A stretch of DNA of 64,000 nucleotides, taken from positions 372,001 to 436,000 of the forward strand of contig JAYWVB010000014.1 of assembly GCA_039881045.1 (NCBI GenBank), written 5' to 3'. Source of the DNA: Chaetomium olivaceum (Eukaryota > Ascomycota > Sordariomycetes > Sordariales > Chaetomiaceae). Numbering within the stretch: position 1 is the stretch's first letter; each line of letters starts with the position of its first letter. The translations under genes and the position numbers were made by a program. Positions 1 to 9,578 of the stretch are shown here, piece by piece. The notes under the pieces were generated by a model, which made no database searches, was not told the DNA's origin, and was given only the letters and a program-made list of their open reading frames with translations.

Positions 1-182
1 TTGACTCGAACCCGGATGTGGCCGTTTATCGACGCCGCCCAAGTAGTAGGTGTACGGGTACCCGTCAAACCGCACCACACCTGTTGGAGGTATATGCGAC
101 GACGAATATGCGGCGGGAGCCTGATAAGACTGTTTGCCGGGCGCGGTGGCTCTATTTCCACAATATGGACGTCCTGGGTCAT
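1..182 (-). CDS. 5' end of a fungal protein with an RRRIY motif, truncated by the window edge
   Basis: A minus-strand reading begins at an ATG at 182-180 and continues off the left edge. It reads MTQDVHIVEIEPPRP and then a segment containing LPPHIRRRIYLQ. From about position 84 downward the coding signal moves to the neighbouring frame, which contains TGVVRFDGYPYTYYLGG. The combination of a LPxxIRRRIY segment followed by VxRFDGxPYTYYL is common in F-box-like hypothetical proteins of Sordariomycetes (recalled from family knowledge). The frame change fits one missing A in a short A run (CTCCAA then CAGG). The remainder lies outside the window, so function cannot be assigned. Confidence 0.55.
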   Translation of the reverse strand, partial: MTQDVHIVEIEPPRPANSLIRLPPHIRRRIYLQQVWCGLTGTRTPTTWAASINGHIRVRV

Positions 183-583
183 TGTTAAGTTGTCAGTCTG
201 CCGGGTTGGGTGTCTTTGCTCATGGTTGTTTCCAGTTTTTGAAGTCGTGGTTGGTTCTGTGGGCTCTCCTCAAACCACCAACTGTGTAGTCAAAATTCAC
301 GACATACACCATCCAATCAAGGGATGGCCACACGACAGGTGGGCCGCTGCGGGCATGCCGGTTGGTGGTCCGAAACTGGGAGACAGCATGTATACGTCAC
401 GCATTAGATTGTCTAGGCCAAAGAGATGGTTGTAAATCAGCTCGTAATCTTAACTACCACAGTTAAAAAGAAGTTCCCAACAACGTGATCATCATGTGTT
501 GCACCACTGTACATCGCCCTATCGCGGATTCCCATGGCTGTCAAAAAACCTGAGACTCCCACCACGCGCCGTCAAGTCCCGAG
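183..583. other. Intergenic, no gene recognised
   Basis: About 400 bp between the start of the left-edge gene and the stop of the F-box gene. No convincing coding segment or repeat seen. Confidence 0.5.
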
Positions 584-1579
584 CTAGGTCCGGTTCAACT
601 TCGCGGGTGCCGCCCTCGCTCGCCTCCCAAAAACCCTGACCAACCTCGCAAACCTTGAAGTGCTCCAGAAACATGTCCCTGGTGTAAGTGCAGTCGACAC
701 CGGGAAGGTCTCCGGGTCAAAGTCCCACCACAGCTGCTCCCAGGCGAGCCAGCAGCCCTTGCACAGCAAGCCGTGCTCGACGCGACCCTTGGCGCGGTCC
801 AGGTAAGGGAACGCCGTGGTCACCATGGCCCAGGAGACGTGGAAGCCGAAGGGGGAGTAGGTGTACTGGAAGTCCCGGTCGCAGAAGGTCGGCTTTTGGA
901 GAATCCCGGCCGCCTCGAGGGCCAGCGCCGACTTTTCGCTGACGAGTCTCACCCCGCCGGTGCGGCGCAACTCTTTCATGGTATACACGCCGGGGATGGA
1001 GTTTATGACGGGGAGGAGGCGCCGCAGCTCGGCCTGGGGCTTGCCGTAGTAGCTGGCGACGGAAGAGAGGGTGCCGACGCGGGAGATCTCGTAGTTGCTT
1101 GAACATACCCAGCACACGCGCGTGAAGCTGGGCAGGAAGACGAAGTTGCCGAACTTGCCGCAACCGCCGCACTTCGGGTTGCAGAGGGCCGCGTGGATGT
1201 CGGGCAGCGTGAGGTGCAACTGGATGCCGATGCGGGTGCGGAGGGTGGCGCGGAAGGCCTCCAGGGCGTGCTCGGCGATGTGGCGGTACTGGAGGAGCGA
1301 GGAGATCACCTTGCGGGCGAAGCGGTTGGTCTGGCGGAAGCGGAAGAGGGTTGCGACGTCCATCCGCAGGCAAATGGCCGAGAGGATCTCGACTGGGAGG
1401 AGATGTAGGTCACCGAGCGAGGAGAGAGGCGGCGAAGGGAAGGCCGCGAGGATGGAGTGGCGGACCGGGGCATGCTCGTGGGGCGGGGATCGAATTACGA
1501 CCAAGTCGTAGTCGAGTCGGTGGTATGCGAGGGTCTTGATGAGAGCGTCCTCTTCCTCGGGGCGTATTTCAATGGTCAT
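584..1579 (-). CDS. F-box domain protein with Cys-rich segment
   Basis: Single-exon frame of 331 residues. Residues about 55-100 form an F-box: LGDLHLLPVEILSAICLRMD followed by VATLFRFRQTNRFARKVI. F-box proteins act as substrate adaptors of SCF ubiquitin ligases through Skp1; the substrate here is unknown. A segment at about 130-160 has CNPKCGGCGK and CWVC, four to five cysteines spaced like a small zinc-binding knuckle, which is frequent in expanded fungal F-box families. The start at 1579 is the first ATG and has a favourable CACAATGAC context. The protein is Trp/Phe-rich in its C-terminal half, with no signal peptide or membrane segment. A dense set of open frames on the opposite strand only reflects high GC content. 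Confidence 0.8.
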   Translation of the reverse strand: MTIEIRPEEEDALIKTLAYHRLDYDLVVIRSPPHEHAPVRHSILAAFPSPPLSSLGDLHLLPVEILSAICLRMDVATLFRFRQTNRFARKVISSLLQYRHIAEHALEAFRATLRTRIGIQLHLTLPDIHAALCNPKCGGCGKFGNFVFLPSFTRVCWVCSSNYEISRVGTLSSVASYYGKPQAELRRLLPVINSIPGVYTMKELRRTGGVRLVSEKSALALEAAGILQKPTFCDRDFQYTYSPFGFHVSWAMVTTAFPYLDRAKGRVEHGLLCKGCWLAWEQLWWDFDPETFPVSTALTPGTCFWSTSRFARLVRVFGRRARAAPAKLNRT

Positions 1580-2694
1580 TGTGGTTTGTCGAATTCACAG
1601 CAGATTTGTCGATGTAGGGAGAGAAGTAGAGAAATGAGAAATCTTGGAACGGTAAACAAGTTACCTAGAAAGAAGAATTATGGGCGGTATCGGGAGCAAT
1701 TAACGCAGGAATTTGTGTGAACTGAAGTACAGTATCAATGTCTATGACTACACGGCGTGCTCACAAACGCGTCTCTCTTTAGGGCGCAAGATAAGGAACA
1801 ATAGGACCAATGGCTTTGGGAAATCGTTCACAGAGTAGAACGGAAAACGTTGATATTCATATTTGCCCGCGGCAGCTCCTTAAAGGTTTATTGTGACCGG
1901 AGGTAACGATACATAGAACTGTTAGCACAATTCTTATTCCCAGCTGCAACTCTACTTACTAAGGATAGCAAGGAGTGAAGTTTAGCAAAACTACCTCTGG
2001 ATAAAAAGGTCCTCACCGAAGGTCACCCTCGGCAGCTGTATTCCACCCCAGCAGGGTTTCCGAATTTCTTCTCCCAACCAACATCCCAACTAACCTTCGT
2101 ATGGACCTTGCCCTCTGAGCATGATATTGGAATATGAAACAGACACACCCGGATATGGCTGGTATTCAAGTCAACTGTCTAAAGTAGTGAACTCAAGTCA
2201 GCCCTTCACTCAGCGTTTCAGTCGTGCTGACACGCTTAGACTGGATTGCAACGCACAATCTTGGCTCTACAAAATGCGCTCTTACGAATAGCAAGGGCAA
2301 GATACAACAACCAGACCAAGTTTGAGCGAGCTAAGAAACACCCAGAACACGCGGGCAGTTTCTCAGCAGTCCTCAGTAAAACAACAAGGCCCCAGTATTA
2401 GGGGGTTAGGGTTATAAATTCTGGCGCGGGAACGGTGAACCAACCGGTCGGATCTTTCCCGAACTGGGCTTAATTCAAGATTGGGCTGAATCAGCTGTCG
2501 TGGCGCATCGGGAAGAAGGAAATTTCTCAAACCCCTGGTTTAACTATGATTTGTTCAATTTCATAATAACACGATTCACCGCCGGGTCCAGACCTTCCTT
2601 CCTTAACACTAAATACAAGCCGGCCATTAATAACTCGACAAGACGACGACAATACTGGAAAGGACAAAAGCACGTAATCGTGTATCACGCCCAA
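1580..2694. other. Intergenic region with telomere-like motif
   Basis: About 1.1 kb between divergently transcribed genes and so probably both promoters. At 2398-2414 there are two TTAGGG-type units (TTAGGGGGTTAGGGTTA). No coding segment recognised. The frame of the downstream monooxygenase stays open back to about 2500, but that extension looks non-coding. Confidence 0.6.
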
Positions 2695-4215
2695 ATGGAG
2701 CCCGAAAATTTCGATATTGTCGTTATTGGGGCCGGCCTCAGTGGCATCAACACGGCCTACCGTGTGCAAACTGAGCTACCACACCACAGTCTCGCCGTCG
2801 TGGAAGCTCGACACGAAATTGGGGGGACATGGGCCTTCTGGAAGTACCCCGGTATCCGCACAGACAGCTCCATGGGCGTGTTCGGGTTATCATGGCGTCC
2901 TTGGCCGCACGACACCAGCATGGCGCCAGGCCCGGCCATCAAGTCCTACCTGGAGGATTGCGCCGCCGCCGAGGGCATCGACAAGAAGATCCGCTTCCGG
3001 CACCGTGTCGTGGCGTCTAGCTGGAGCAGTGAGGAGCAGCGCTGGACGTTGCAGATCTACGTCACGGACGAGAATGGCACCGTCGAGAAGAAGGTGATCA
3101 AGGCCTGGTGGATCATCAATTGTAGCGGGTATTACAGTTACGAGAAGCCGCTTCCAGCTGTAATCCCAGGAATTGAAAGGTTCGGCGGGGAAGTCATTCA
3201 TCCGCAGTTCTGGAATGACAGCGTCAAGCACGCCGGCAAAAAGGTCGTCATCATCGGATCAGGCGCCACGGCCGTCACGCTGCTGCCCGCGCTCGCCGAA
3301 GCCGCTGAGAGCGTAACAATGCTGCAGCGCAGCCCATCCTACGTCTTTAGTCTGCCAGGAAAGGACCCCACCGTCAGCTTCCTCGCGCGGTTCATGCCAC
3401 GGTCGTGGGCAGCGCAGATCCACTGGTGGCAGGAGATCTTCCTTGAGACCATGCTTGTCTTTCTCCTCACCACCTTTCCCGCCCGCGGCCGGCGCTTCGT
3501 CATCAAGACCATGCGCGACCAGCTCCCCGCCGGCTTTGACGTGGACAAGCACTTCAACCCGCGCTACAACCCCTTCGAACAACGCCTCTGCTTCTGCCCC
3601 AACGGCGACTTCTTCAAAGCCTTGCACACCCCCAACGCCCACATCGTAACCGACACCATCGCCACCGTCACCCCCACAGGCATCCAACTCAGCTCCGGCC
3701 AAACCCTCGACGCGGACATGATCATCACGGCCACCGGCCTGTACTTCGCCCTGCTGTCCGGCATCGACGTCACCGTCGACGGCGCCTCCGTATCCAGCAC
3801 CCTCGGCCAGCGCTACATCTGGAACGGCTGCATGCTCGAGGGCGTGCCCAACACGGGGCTGATCACGGGCTACACGGCCGCGACGTGGACGCCCGGGGCC
3901 GACGTGCGCGCGCGCCAGCTGATCGCCGTGATCAAGCACATGGACCGCTCGTCGTCTGGGGCCGCTGGGAAAGGTACGGGGCGTGCGCTGCCGTACATTG
4001 AGCCCGCCGAGCGCGCGCGCATGGAGCCTGCGGCCGGGCCGGCGGTGGCGCTGAGCTCGACGTACATGGTTTCGGCGCTGGAGCGGATGCCTAAGGTCGG
4101 GGATAGGGCGCCGTGGGTGAATGGGTCGAATTGGGTGGGGGATGCGTGGCGGTTGATGACGGGGAGTGTGAAGAAGGGGATTCGGTATACCGAGGGGGCG
4201 AAGAAGAATGTTTGA
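2695..4215 (+). CDS. Baeyer-Villiger/flavin-containing monooxygenase
   Basis: Intronless gene of 506 residues from the ATG at 2695 (MEPENFDIVVIGAGLSG). The open frame extends 65 codons upstream, but that part is not family-like. The N-terminal GxGxxG FAD-binding fold (IGAGLSG, about residue 11) is followed by GGTWAFWKYPGIRTDS, the FMO/BVMO substrate-flavin region. The BVMO-type fingerprint FxGxxxHxxxW appears as FGGEVIHPQFW near residue 163, and a second Rossmann motif (IIGSGATAV) for NADPH follows. The family uses NADPH and O2 to oxygenate ketones, amines or other soft nucleophiles; substrate unknown. The fingerprint lacks the usual Trp-Pro/Asp ending, so strict BVMO activity is not certain. 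It could act in secondary metabolism or xenobiotic oxidation, but no adjacent pathway genes prove this. Confidence 0.88.
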   Translation: MEPENFDIVVIGAGLSGINTAYRVQTELPHHSLAVVEARHEIGGTWAFWKYPGIRTDSSMGVFGLSWRPWPHDTSMAPGPAIKSYLEDCAAAEGIDKKIRFRHRVVASSWSSEEQRWTLQIYVTDENGTVEKKVIKAWWIINCSGYYSYEKPLPAVIPGIERFGGEVIHPQFWNDSVKHAGKKVVIIGSGATAVTLLPALAEAAESVTMLQRSPSYVFSLPGKDPTVSFLARFMPRSWAAQIHWWQEIFLETMLVFLLTTFPARGRRFVIKTMRDQLPAGFDVDKHFNPRYNPFEQRLCFCPNGDFFKALHTPNAHIVTDTIATVTPTGIQLSSGQTLDADMIITATGLYFALLSGIDVTVDGASVSSTLGQRYIWNGCMLEGVPNTGLITGYTAATWTPGADVRARQLIAVIKHMDRSSSGAAGKGTGRALPYIEPAERARMEPAAGPAVALSSTYMVSALERMPKVGDRAPWVNGSNWVGDAWRLMTGSVKKGIRYTEGAKKNV

Positions 4216-5040
4216 GGTGCGTGTAGTGGGGCCGGGGAGGGGGCTTTCGGCGTTGGGGGTACGTCAGGAGGTGGTGGTGGTGAAATGATCCGTGGGCTTG
4301 AGTTGATGTCGGTGGCTGTCTTAATAACTTCCTATCCCAGGTAGATAGATACCTGATAATATGTCGTTGAGGCGGTGCGACCGAGGGAGAATCGTCGGTG
4401 TAACCTGGGGCAAGGGCTGGAGGACCACCCAATAAGTCAGTTGAGAGTTTCCCACCATGTGGATTTGGATATGTATCAAAATGACCCAACTGAAACCCAG
4501 GAATTTGACTCGAACATCGTTCGCTATCATTCAAATACTGCTTGATGATTTTCTGTTCGCAACTTGATGGAAAGTACAAGTTGCTATGGTCCTCATCTTT
4601 TGCGGGAAGCATCACAGCCATGGCATTGATTTTAAGAGGTCTGAAAGAAGACTGGTACTTCGTGACTTCGTCCAAAGCAGAATTGAGACGAGGGACACCT
4701 TACAGGACCGTGTGGATTGTGGGGTAAGTGCTAACTTACACTAGTCCGTATCCAGACAAGTCCATATGTGAATGGGTGTGAGTCATGTGGGAAGGGCACC
4801 AGCCACTTCCCACCAAAATTTGGTGGCCAGATTAATTACTACGCCACACCTCAACTCCGAAGCTTTACCGCGACCCACCAGCTCAGTCCCACTTAGCCAA
4901 GCAAAGCGAGTTGTGCGTCTTGTAAGTCGATTTCCCAATCCAGATTCCAGAGCGATGTCGAGCCTTGACGAGTGTCTTTTATCGAGTCTCATCCATTTGC
5001 GCCTCCCGTCAACTCCTTGAGTTTACGCTAATCCGTCAAA
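4216..5040. other. Intergenic, no gene recognised
   Basis: About 820 bp. A proline/serine-rich minus frame overlaps the 3' end of the monooxygenase but has composition typical of an antisense shadow. Nothing else recognised. Confidence 0.5.
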
Positions 5041-5454
5041 ATGAAGCAGTTCAGCGAATTGTTGCCGCCCCCACCATACGACAGCATGTCGGATCGTACT
5101 GAGCAATTCGACCTGGTCGACCGCGCCCCCCGCCGCCACGAGTCGATGACCGTCCCGACCATGCAGCAGCTGGAGCCACTTGTTGGCGGAAACTCCAGCC
5201 TCTACGACGACGAAAACGGAGTCTGGATACGGTTTGCAGACGCAGATCACCGTGCACATTGCTTTCGCCTCGGTTCTTGCAGCATTTCAAGCTGCGAAGG
5301 TGTCCATTGCGATTTTCCGCAGTCTTTCTGCTGTCGTGGACACGGCTGTGCGATGAGCAACCGCGTCTTTTCTCTGGTTATCGGTATATTGGGAATTATT
5401 GCGCTCATTGCCATTGGAATCATCATTGGCTGGACCATTGTCAACAAGTCCTAA
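5041..5454 (+). CDS. Small tail-anchored Cys-rich protein
   Basis: Single frame of 137 residues. The N-terminal half is Pro/Asp-rich (LLPPPPYDSMSDRTEQFDLV) and probably cytosolic. Residues about 75-103 carry seven cysteines (HCFRLGSCSISSCEGVHC and FCCRGHGC). Residues about 107-133 form one strong transmembrane helix (VFSLVIGILGIIALIAIGII) ending with NKS. There is no N-terminal signal, so the architecture is that of a C-tail-anchored protein, which would usually place the cysteine region near a membrane surface (inference). Function unknown. A related but broken gene seems to lie on the opposite strand at 6217-6538. Confidence 0.55.
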   Translation: MKQFSELLPPPPYDSMSDRTEQFDLVDRAPRRHESMTVPTMQQLEPLVGGNSSLYDDENGVWIRFADADHRAHCFRLGSCSISSCEGVHCDFPQSFCCRGHGCAMSNRVFSLVIGILGIIALIAIGIIIGWTIVNKS

Positions 5455-6216
5455 CTCCCGGTAAGTCTTATCTCGGGCTTTTGCTTGAAATTGCTTCTGG
5501 AATTGTTCCGTTCTAACAACAATAAGTTACACCATGGATCCTAGCCCCAATGTCGGTCAACAATACCCGACCCAAAGATATTGACACCTCGGTCATCGAA
5601 TCGCGGTTTGGACGACGCCCGACATGGTTATAAGCTTGGAGTTCCTGGCGTTTACGGCATGAGTACACACAGTCTGGCATTCGGAAACCATCAGCAAGGA
5701 GTTCGGGCGTTTGCCTCTACATGTTTTCTGTCTGCACCGAAGATCCCAGGGCTCCGGTTGATCCCTAGATACTTTAGATATGTACATAGTGAACTGGTTC
5801 TCCGCCAAGGCGGGGTACGCGAGGCACCGAAAAGGTTGATTGCTGCTCTGGATGTCATAGCCTTGAGCGCCTCATCATGCTTAGAAGAACCAACCGAGTC
5901 GTCGACGGCGCCATTGATAGGGAGACACCCAACCAGGTTGCCAAGCACTCTCATGAAAGACACCCCGGGCCGCCAAACTCCAAGCTAAGCCGTAGTCCTT
6001 CTAGAACTCCAAACGCCATGTTCATGCCATAATGGCCGTAACTCCAAGCTCATGCTACCTGAACTGCGAGCAGATTTGGCCGGAAATCTTGCCTGGGTTG
6101 GGTTAGCAATGGCGGCCAAATGGTCGAGTTTGATTACCTATTAAGAGGCAATGTACTGTTAGGGCGGGGTAAAGATACAGAGGAGGCTCAGAAGACTCAT
6201 GAAGGAGCTGGTCCTC
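5455..6216. other. Intergenic, no gene recognised
   Basis: About 760 bp between the tail-anchored gene and its broken look-alike. Nothing recognised. Confidence 0.45.
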
Positions 6217-6538
6217 CTAGCGGGTGAAAAAGGCGACCAGCCGAACCAAAGCCACGACGGCGAGGATAATACCAACGCACACAAGGAAAGCTTCTCAATA
6301 GCCTGCAGCCCATGATAGGATGACGTGCGGAATGTAACAGTCCCCCGTCACAAGAGCCAAGCGGGCCGCAGTGAACGCAGTGAATCTGGTCCAGCCACCG
6401 CCGAGCCAGGGCTTCGGCCGTTATAGGAGCTTGACGAGCAGGCTCACGATTGGCCAAGTCTATCCCCTTCTCGTGGTTCGGCAGTTGTTGGTATTCCGGA
6501 GGCGGAGCCGAACGCGAAGCGGTTCTGAAAGGCTTCAT
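6217..6538 (-). pseudogene. Broken relative of the small tail-anchored Cys-rich gene
   Basis: From an ATG at 6538 the minus strand reads MKPFRTASRSAPPPEY, then a charged stretch and IHCVHCGPLGSCDG. The plan matches the 5041-5454 protein: Pro/Tyr near the N-terminus, then closely spaced cysteines. After a run of five G the frame changes. The shifted frame reads DCYIPHVILSWAAGY, then a TGA, and then EAFLVCVGIILAVVALVRLV, a good terminal membrane helix, ending at a TAG at 6219-6217. A frame change plus an internal stop make an intact product unlikely unless an unrecognised intron removes them. Confidence 0.35.
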
Positions 6539-7661
6539 CTTGTCGGATGAGCGTAAACGCGAAAGTCGAATGGAAGCTCGCCGATGGGTAATGTGGAAGA
6601 TAATGGCACTGATGGGGGGCTCGAGAGACGAGACAGCAATGGGTTGCATGATAGACTGGGTACCTCGCCGATTTGCAAGGCGTAGTAATCTGTTTGTGTA
6701 CATGAATTGGATGTGACCCATGCTCGGGGGTTGCTACGCACTAAATACCATCCCTTAACCGATTAGGTTGTTTATCTGGACTGTGGTCTGCCCCTCAATC
6801 AAGTCTTGTCGTGCCTTTTCCGTTTCATCGACTGAACTGCAGGCGCAGAAGAAAAGCCAGTTTTCGTTCTGGTCCATAACCGGCAAGCTCCCTTGGGCTA
6901 ACGTCCGTGACGAAAGCCCAGTCCGGGGACTACCCCACGCATTTATTCTCCGTCAACACATGTTACTTGATATGTTGATGTGGTTCATGCCACGGAATAT
7001 CAAAGACCAGGACACGTAAGGGACTACCTGGACGTTCTCAATATCAGGATGGGATGGCAATATCGGTGGCGGCCGTCCCCAGCAGCTCGTTCCAGTCTCT
7101 CTTAAAGACTGGAAGCTTTCGTGGTGCCCCGCACGAGCCTTTGTCTCTCTGCACGAAACACCATGACGTTTACTTTTCCCCGCCAGTGACGGTGGACTCT
7201 GCTCGAGGAATGGAGACGCGCCCCTGCACAGCCTGTGTTCCTGCCGTTTCAAGCTGCGCAACAAAACCTTCTTTCTTATCTTGCGTGAGCGGGGGTGTCA
7301 CTCTCGTTCCTTCTCCTTACGGCGCGTTTCCGTTTGCCGCGACTTCCCTGCAACTTTGTGGAGGCGGACGGAAAGAGCATGGCTTCATGTCTGACAGCGG
7401 TCGCCGGCAAACCACGCCCACCTTCCTTTTCCTCGCAAACACCTTCCGTCGACGACAAACGGAACGAATTTCCCATGTAAGATATCTCACTGCGCCTTCC
7501 AGAACGACGCCCATGACCTGAATGCAAGGCCAAACGACCGCGCCGGGACAGGTCATTAAAGTCTTTTCGCGGGTCGCTCTGCTTCCCTTCTCTTCCCTTT
7601 TCTCTTCATAACAGACCAAAAACTGCCTCTTCAACTTTGTTTCTGACACTGAAGACACATC
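6539..7661. other. Intergenic; pyrimidine-rich promoter before next gene
   Basis: About 1.1 kb with no gene recognised. The last 100 bp before 7662 are CT-rich (tcttcccttttctcttcata), a common core-promoter feature in filamentous fungi. Confidence 0.5.
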
Positions 7662-8231
7662 ATGACGTTCTTTGACATTTGGGTCGCGGTCTGGACCCCT
7701 ATTGGGAACATCGCCTCCTCTCTTACCGCATTACCCGTGCTGGGTAATGTTCTGCGTTGGTTTGGGTTCGGCCCATCCCGTCCCCTTGACCTGGTTCCCG
7801 GGCTTCTAGAGGAAGTTCGTGATGATCAGAGGGGCCTTGTGGCGGGCCAGATGACTATCATCGGAGATCAGCACGGCGTTGTCGCGGGTCAGGACACCAT
7901 TGGTCAGGACCTAAAAATCCTGATCGATGTTGTTCGGTCCCTCGACAAGAACCTGATGGTCGTCGTCGAGAATCAGAAGGCCATGCTCGAGGTCATGACG
8001 CTCATCTCGGATGAAATCAAAAAGTCTCGTGGTGACTCGAACAGACAGTTCAGCGACGTCAGGGATATCCTTGACGCCTGCAAGACTGCGACAGAGTTAT
8101 CGACCGAAGCCTTCGGGCAGGTGTCGACCCTCGTCAAGGAAGTGAGCGGCCCTCGCACGGCGCAGTCAGAGCCTGCGTCAAAGGCCACTCAGACCCAAGG
8201 CACTTCAAGTCTTGAAGAGACGGCAAGGTAG
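7662..8231 (+). CDS. Predicted helical (coiled-coil) protein, function unknown
   Basis: Intronless frame of 189 residues starting at an ATG in good context after a CT-rich leader. Residues 1-45 are hydrophobic (MTFFDIWVAVWTPIGNIASS). They are followed by two imperfect copies of a G(L/V)VAGQxTI-x-x-D unit (about 62-88) and a long amphipathic helical stretch with repeated Leu/Val heptads (about 88-160). The tail is Ser/Thr/Gln-rich. I do not recognise a family. The stop follows an AAGGTAG sequence, so a downstream exon cannot be excluded. No signal peptide with a clear cleavage site is seen. Confidence 0.5.
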   Translation: MTFFDIWVAVWTPIGNIASSLTALPVLGNVLRWFGFGPSRPLDLVPGLLEEVRDDQRGLVAGQMTIIGDQHGVVAGQDTIGQDLKILIDVVRSLDKNLMVVVENQKAMLEVMTLISDEIKKSRGDSNRQFSDVRDILDACKTATELSTEAFGQVSTLVKEVSGPRTAQSEPASKATQTQGTSSLEETAR

Positions 8232-9270
8232 CTACGGCGCCACCGCTCTGGCGGCTTGCGTGAACACGGCGGCGGAGACGCAGCAGCCCCACCCGTCGAC
8301 CCTCCGAGGCGGCGGGTGGTGCCTTTGGGGGACCCGATATCATATACTAGACTTGCATTCTTAGAAACAGGGCACCAGAGGTACCCCGGCGTTGGGATTG
8401 CACCTTGACGTGGTGCCGGGGCTCGGCAACATTCTCTTGAGGATGTTACCGCCAAGACAATCCCACTCAGGTATGTTGCTTTCCTTTGGCCTATTGTTGT
8501 TTTCTTTTGGACGTTTGCTTCTCATTCATCTCCCTTCTCCCTCACCCAGTCTTTCTCAGCTCCTCTTCATATCCTCTGTTTCTTCCCTTGATCATTTCTG
8601 TTTTTCTTTTCCATTCTCTCGCCTCTCCCAAACCGTTCCCCTCTCACCTCATTTCGCTTCCCTATCGCTTCTCCCATGTCTGTTTTCTCTCATCACCCCC
8701 TTTTGCTTGCAGCACCGTATTTAGGTGATAGGTGGATCGGACGCTTTGGGGTTTAGAATCTTTCCTTTCGGGTAGCCCTACATCGACTGATATGGGTTCG
8801 GCGGTGGTTTGGCCCAGTCAAAGGGGGGCGTTGGGTTGGAGAAGGTCGCATTTGTATGTTGAGATGTTTTCAGTGGCAACCTTGGTCATGACTTGAATGT
8901 GAATACCGCCTGGGCGCTGTAAAATACTTTGCGTGCTCTGTCCAGACCATTCAATGTCCGCTTGTTGATCAAAACACATTTCCCTTGCCTAATAGCAAGT
9001 TGTTACTAGCCGGTTTTGTTATTATCATGTCTTGAGACAAGTCTTGATGTTTCGGTTGAGCGGAGTGCATTACATTATGCGACCGAGATAAGATCCGGAG
9101 GAAGTGTCGTTGTTGTCTAGGTTGACGAGCTAGCTTGCCAACAACCGTCTCGTTCCACCCCTATACTCCCGTCCTCGAAACTGACCACCACACAACACCT
9201 GGATACAATCCATTCTATACTAAAGATATATACTCACTCAAAAGTATAACGGGTAAGACCCTGATCTGCT
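8232..9270. other. Intergenic, CT-rich tract, no gene recognised
   Basis: About 1 kb. Positions 8470-8720 are strongly CT-biased on the + strand, giving spurious Ser/Leu/Phe-rich frames. No gene supported. Confidence 0.5.
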
Positions 9271-9560
9271 TTACATGGTACTCCTCGGGATAGTCGCGGC
9301 ACCCTCAAGCAGGCCAGCTTGGGAGTCATCGTTTGCTAGGTACGTCTTTATATAAGCGAACTGCAGATCCAACTCGTTATCGTTGCCTCCATCATACAAC
9401 ACCGTGGAGACGGGTGTGATCCCGCAGGGCCACTGAGCGGCCAAGGAAGTTGAAGGCGGACACGTCTACAAATTGGTACTGCCGCATCCTGGAGACCGCG
9501 TACATCACGAAACCCTGCGGCACCAAGGGGGCCCCGTTCCGTACATATGCGGGGCTTTTT
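9271..9560 (-). pseudogene. Orphan coding remnant with frame change
   Basis: On the minus strand one frame reads APLVPQGFVMYAVSRM and DVSAFNFLGRSVALRDHTRL. A second frame then continues as QWPCGITPVSTVLYDGGNDN and ELDLQFAYIKTYLANDD, ending at a TAA at 9273-9271. Both pieces have the composition of real protein, but the join is out of frame and there is no start codon. It sits immediately downstream of the F-box-like gene and is separate from it, because that gene's best C-terminus stops at 9611. I cannot name the family. It may be the 3' remnant of a lost gene or a gene hidden by indels. Confidence 0.35.
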
Positions 9561-9578
9561 CTACCTGCTTCTGTGTTG

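Noticed and set aside
2500..2694. 65-codon N-terminal extension of the monooxygenase frame
   Set aside because: The family starts a few residues before GAGLSG; the extension has no signal peptide or conserved residues, and the ATG at 2695 fits better.
4091..4675. Pro/Ser/His-rich minus frame of about 194 codons overlapping the monooxygenase end
   Set aside because: Composition (runs of Pro, Ser and His) is that of the antisense of a GC-rich coding region and there is no motif.
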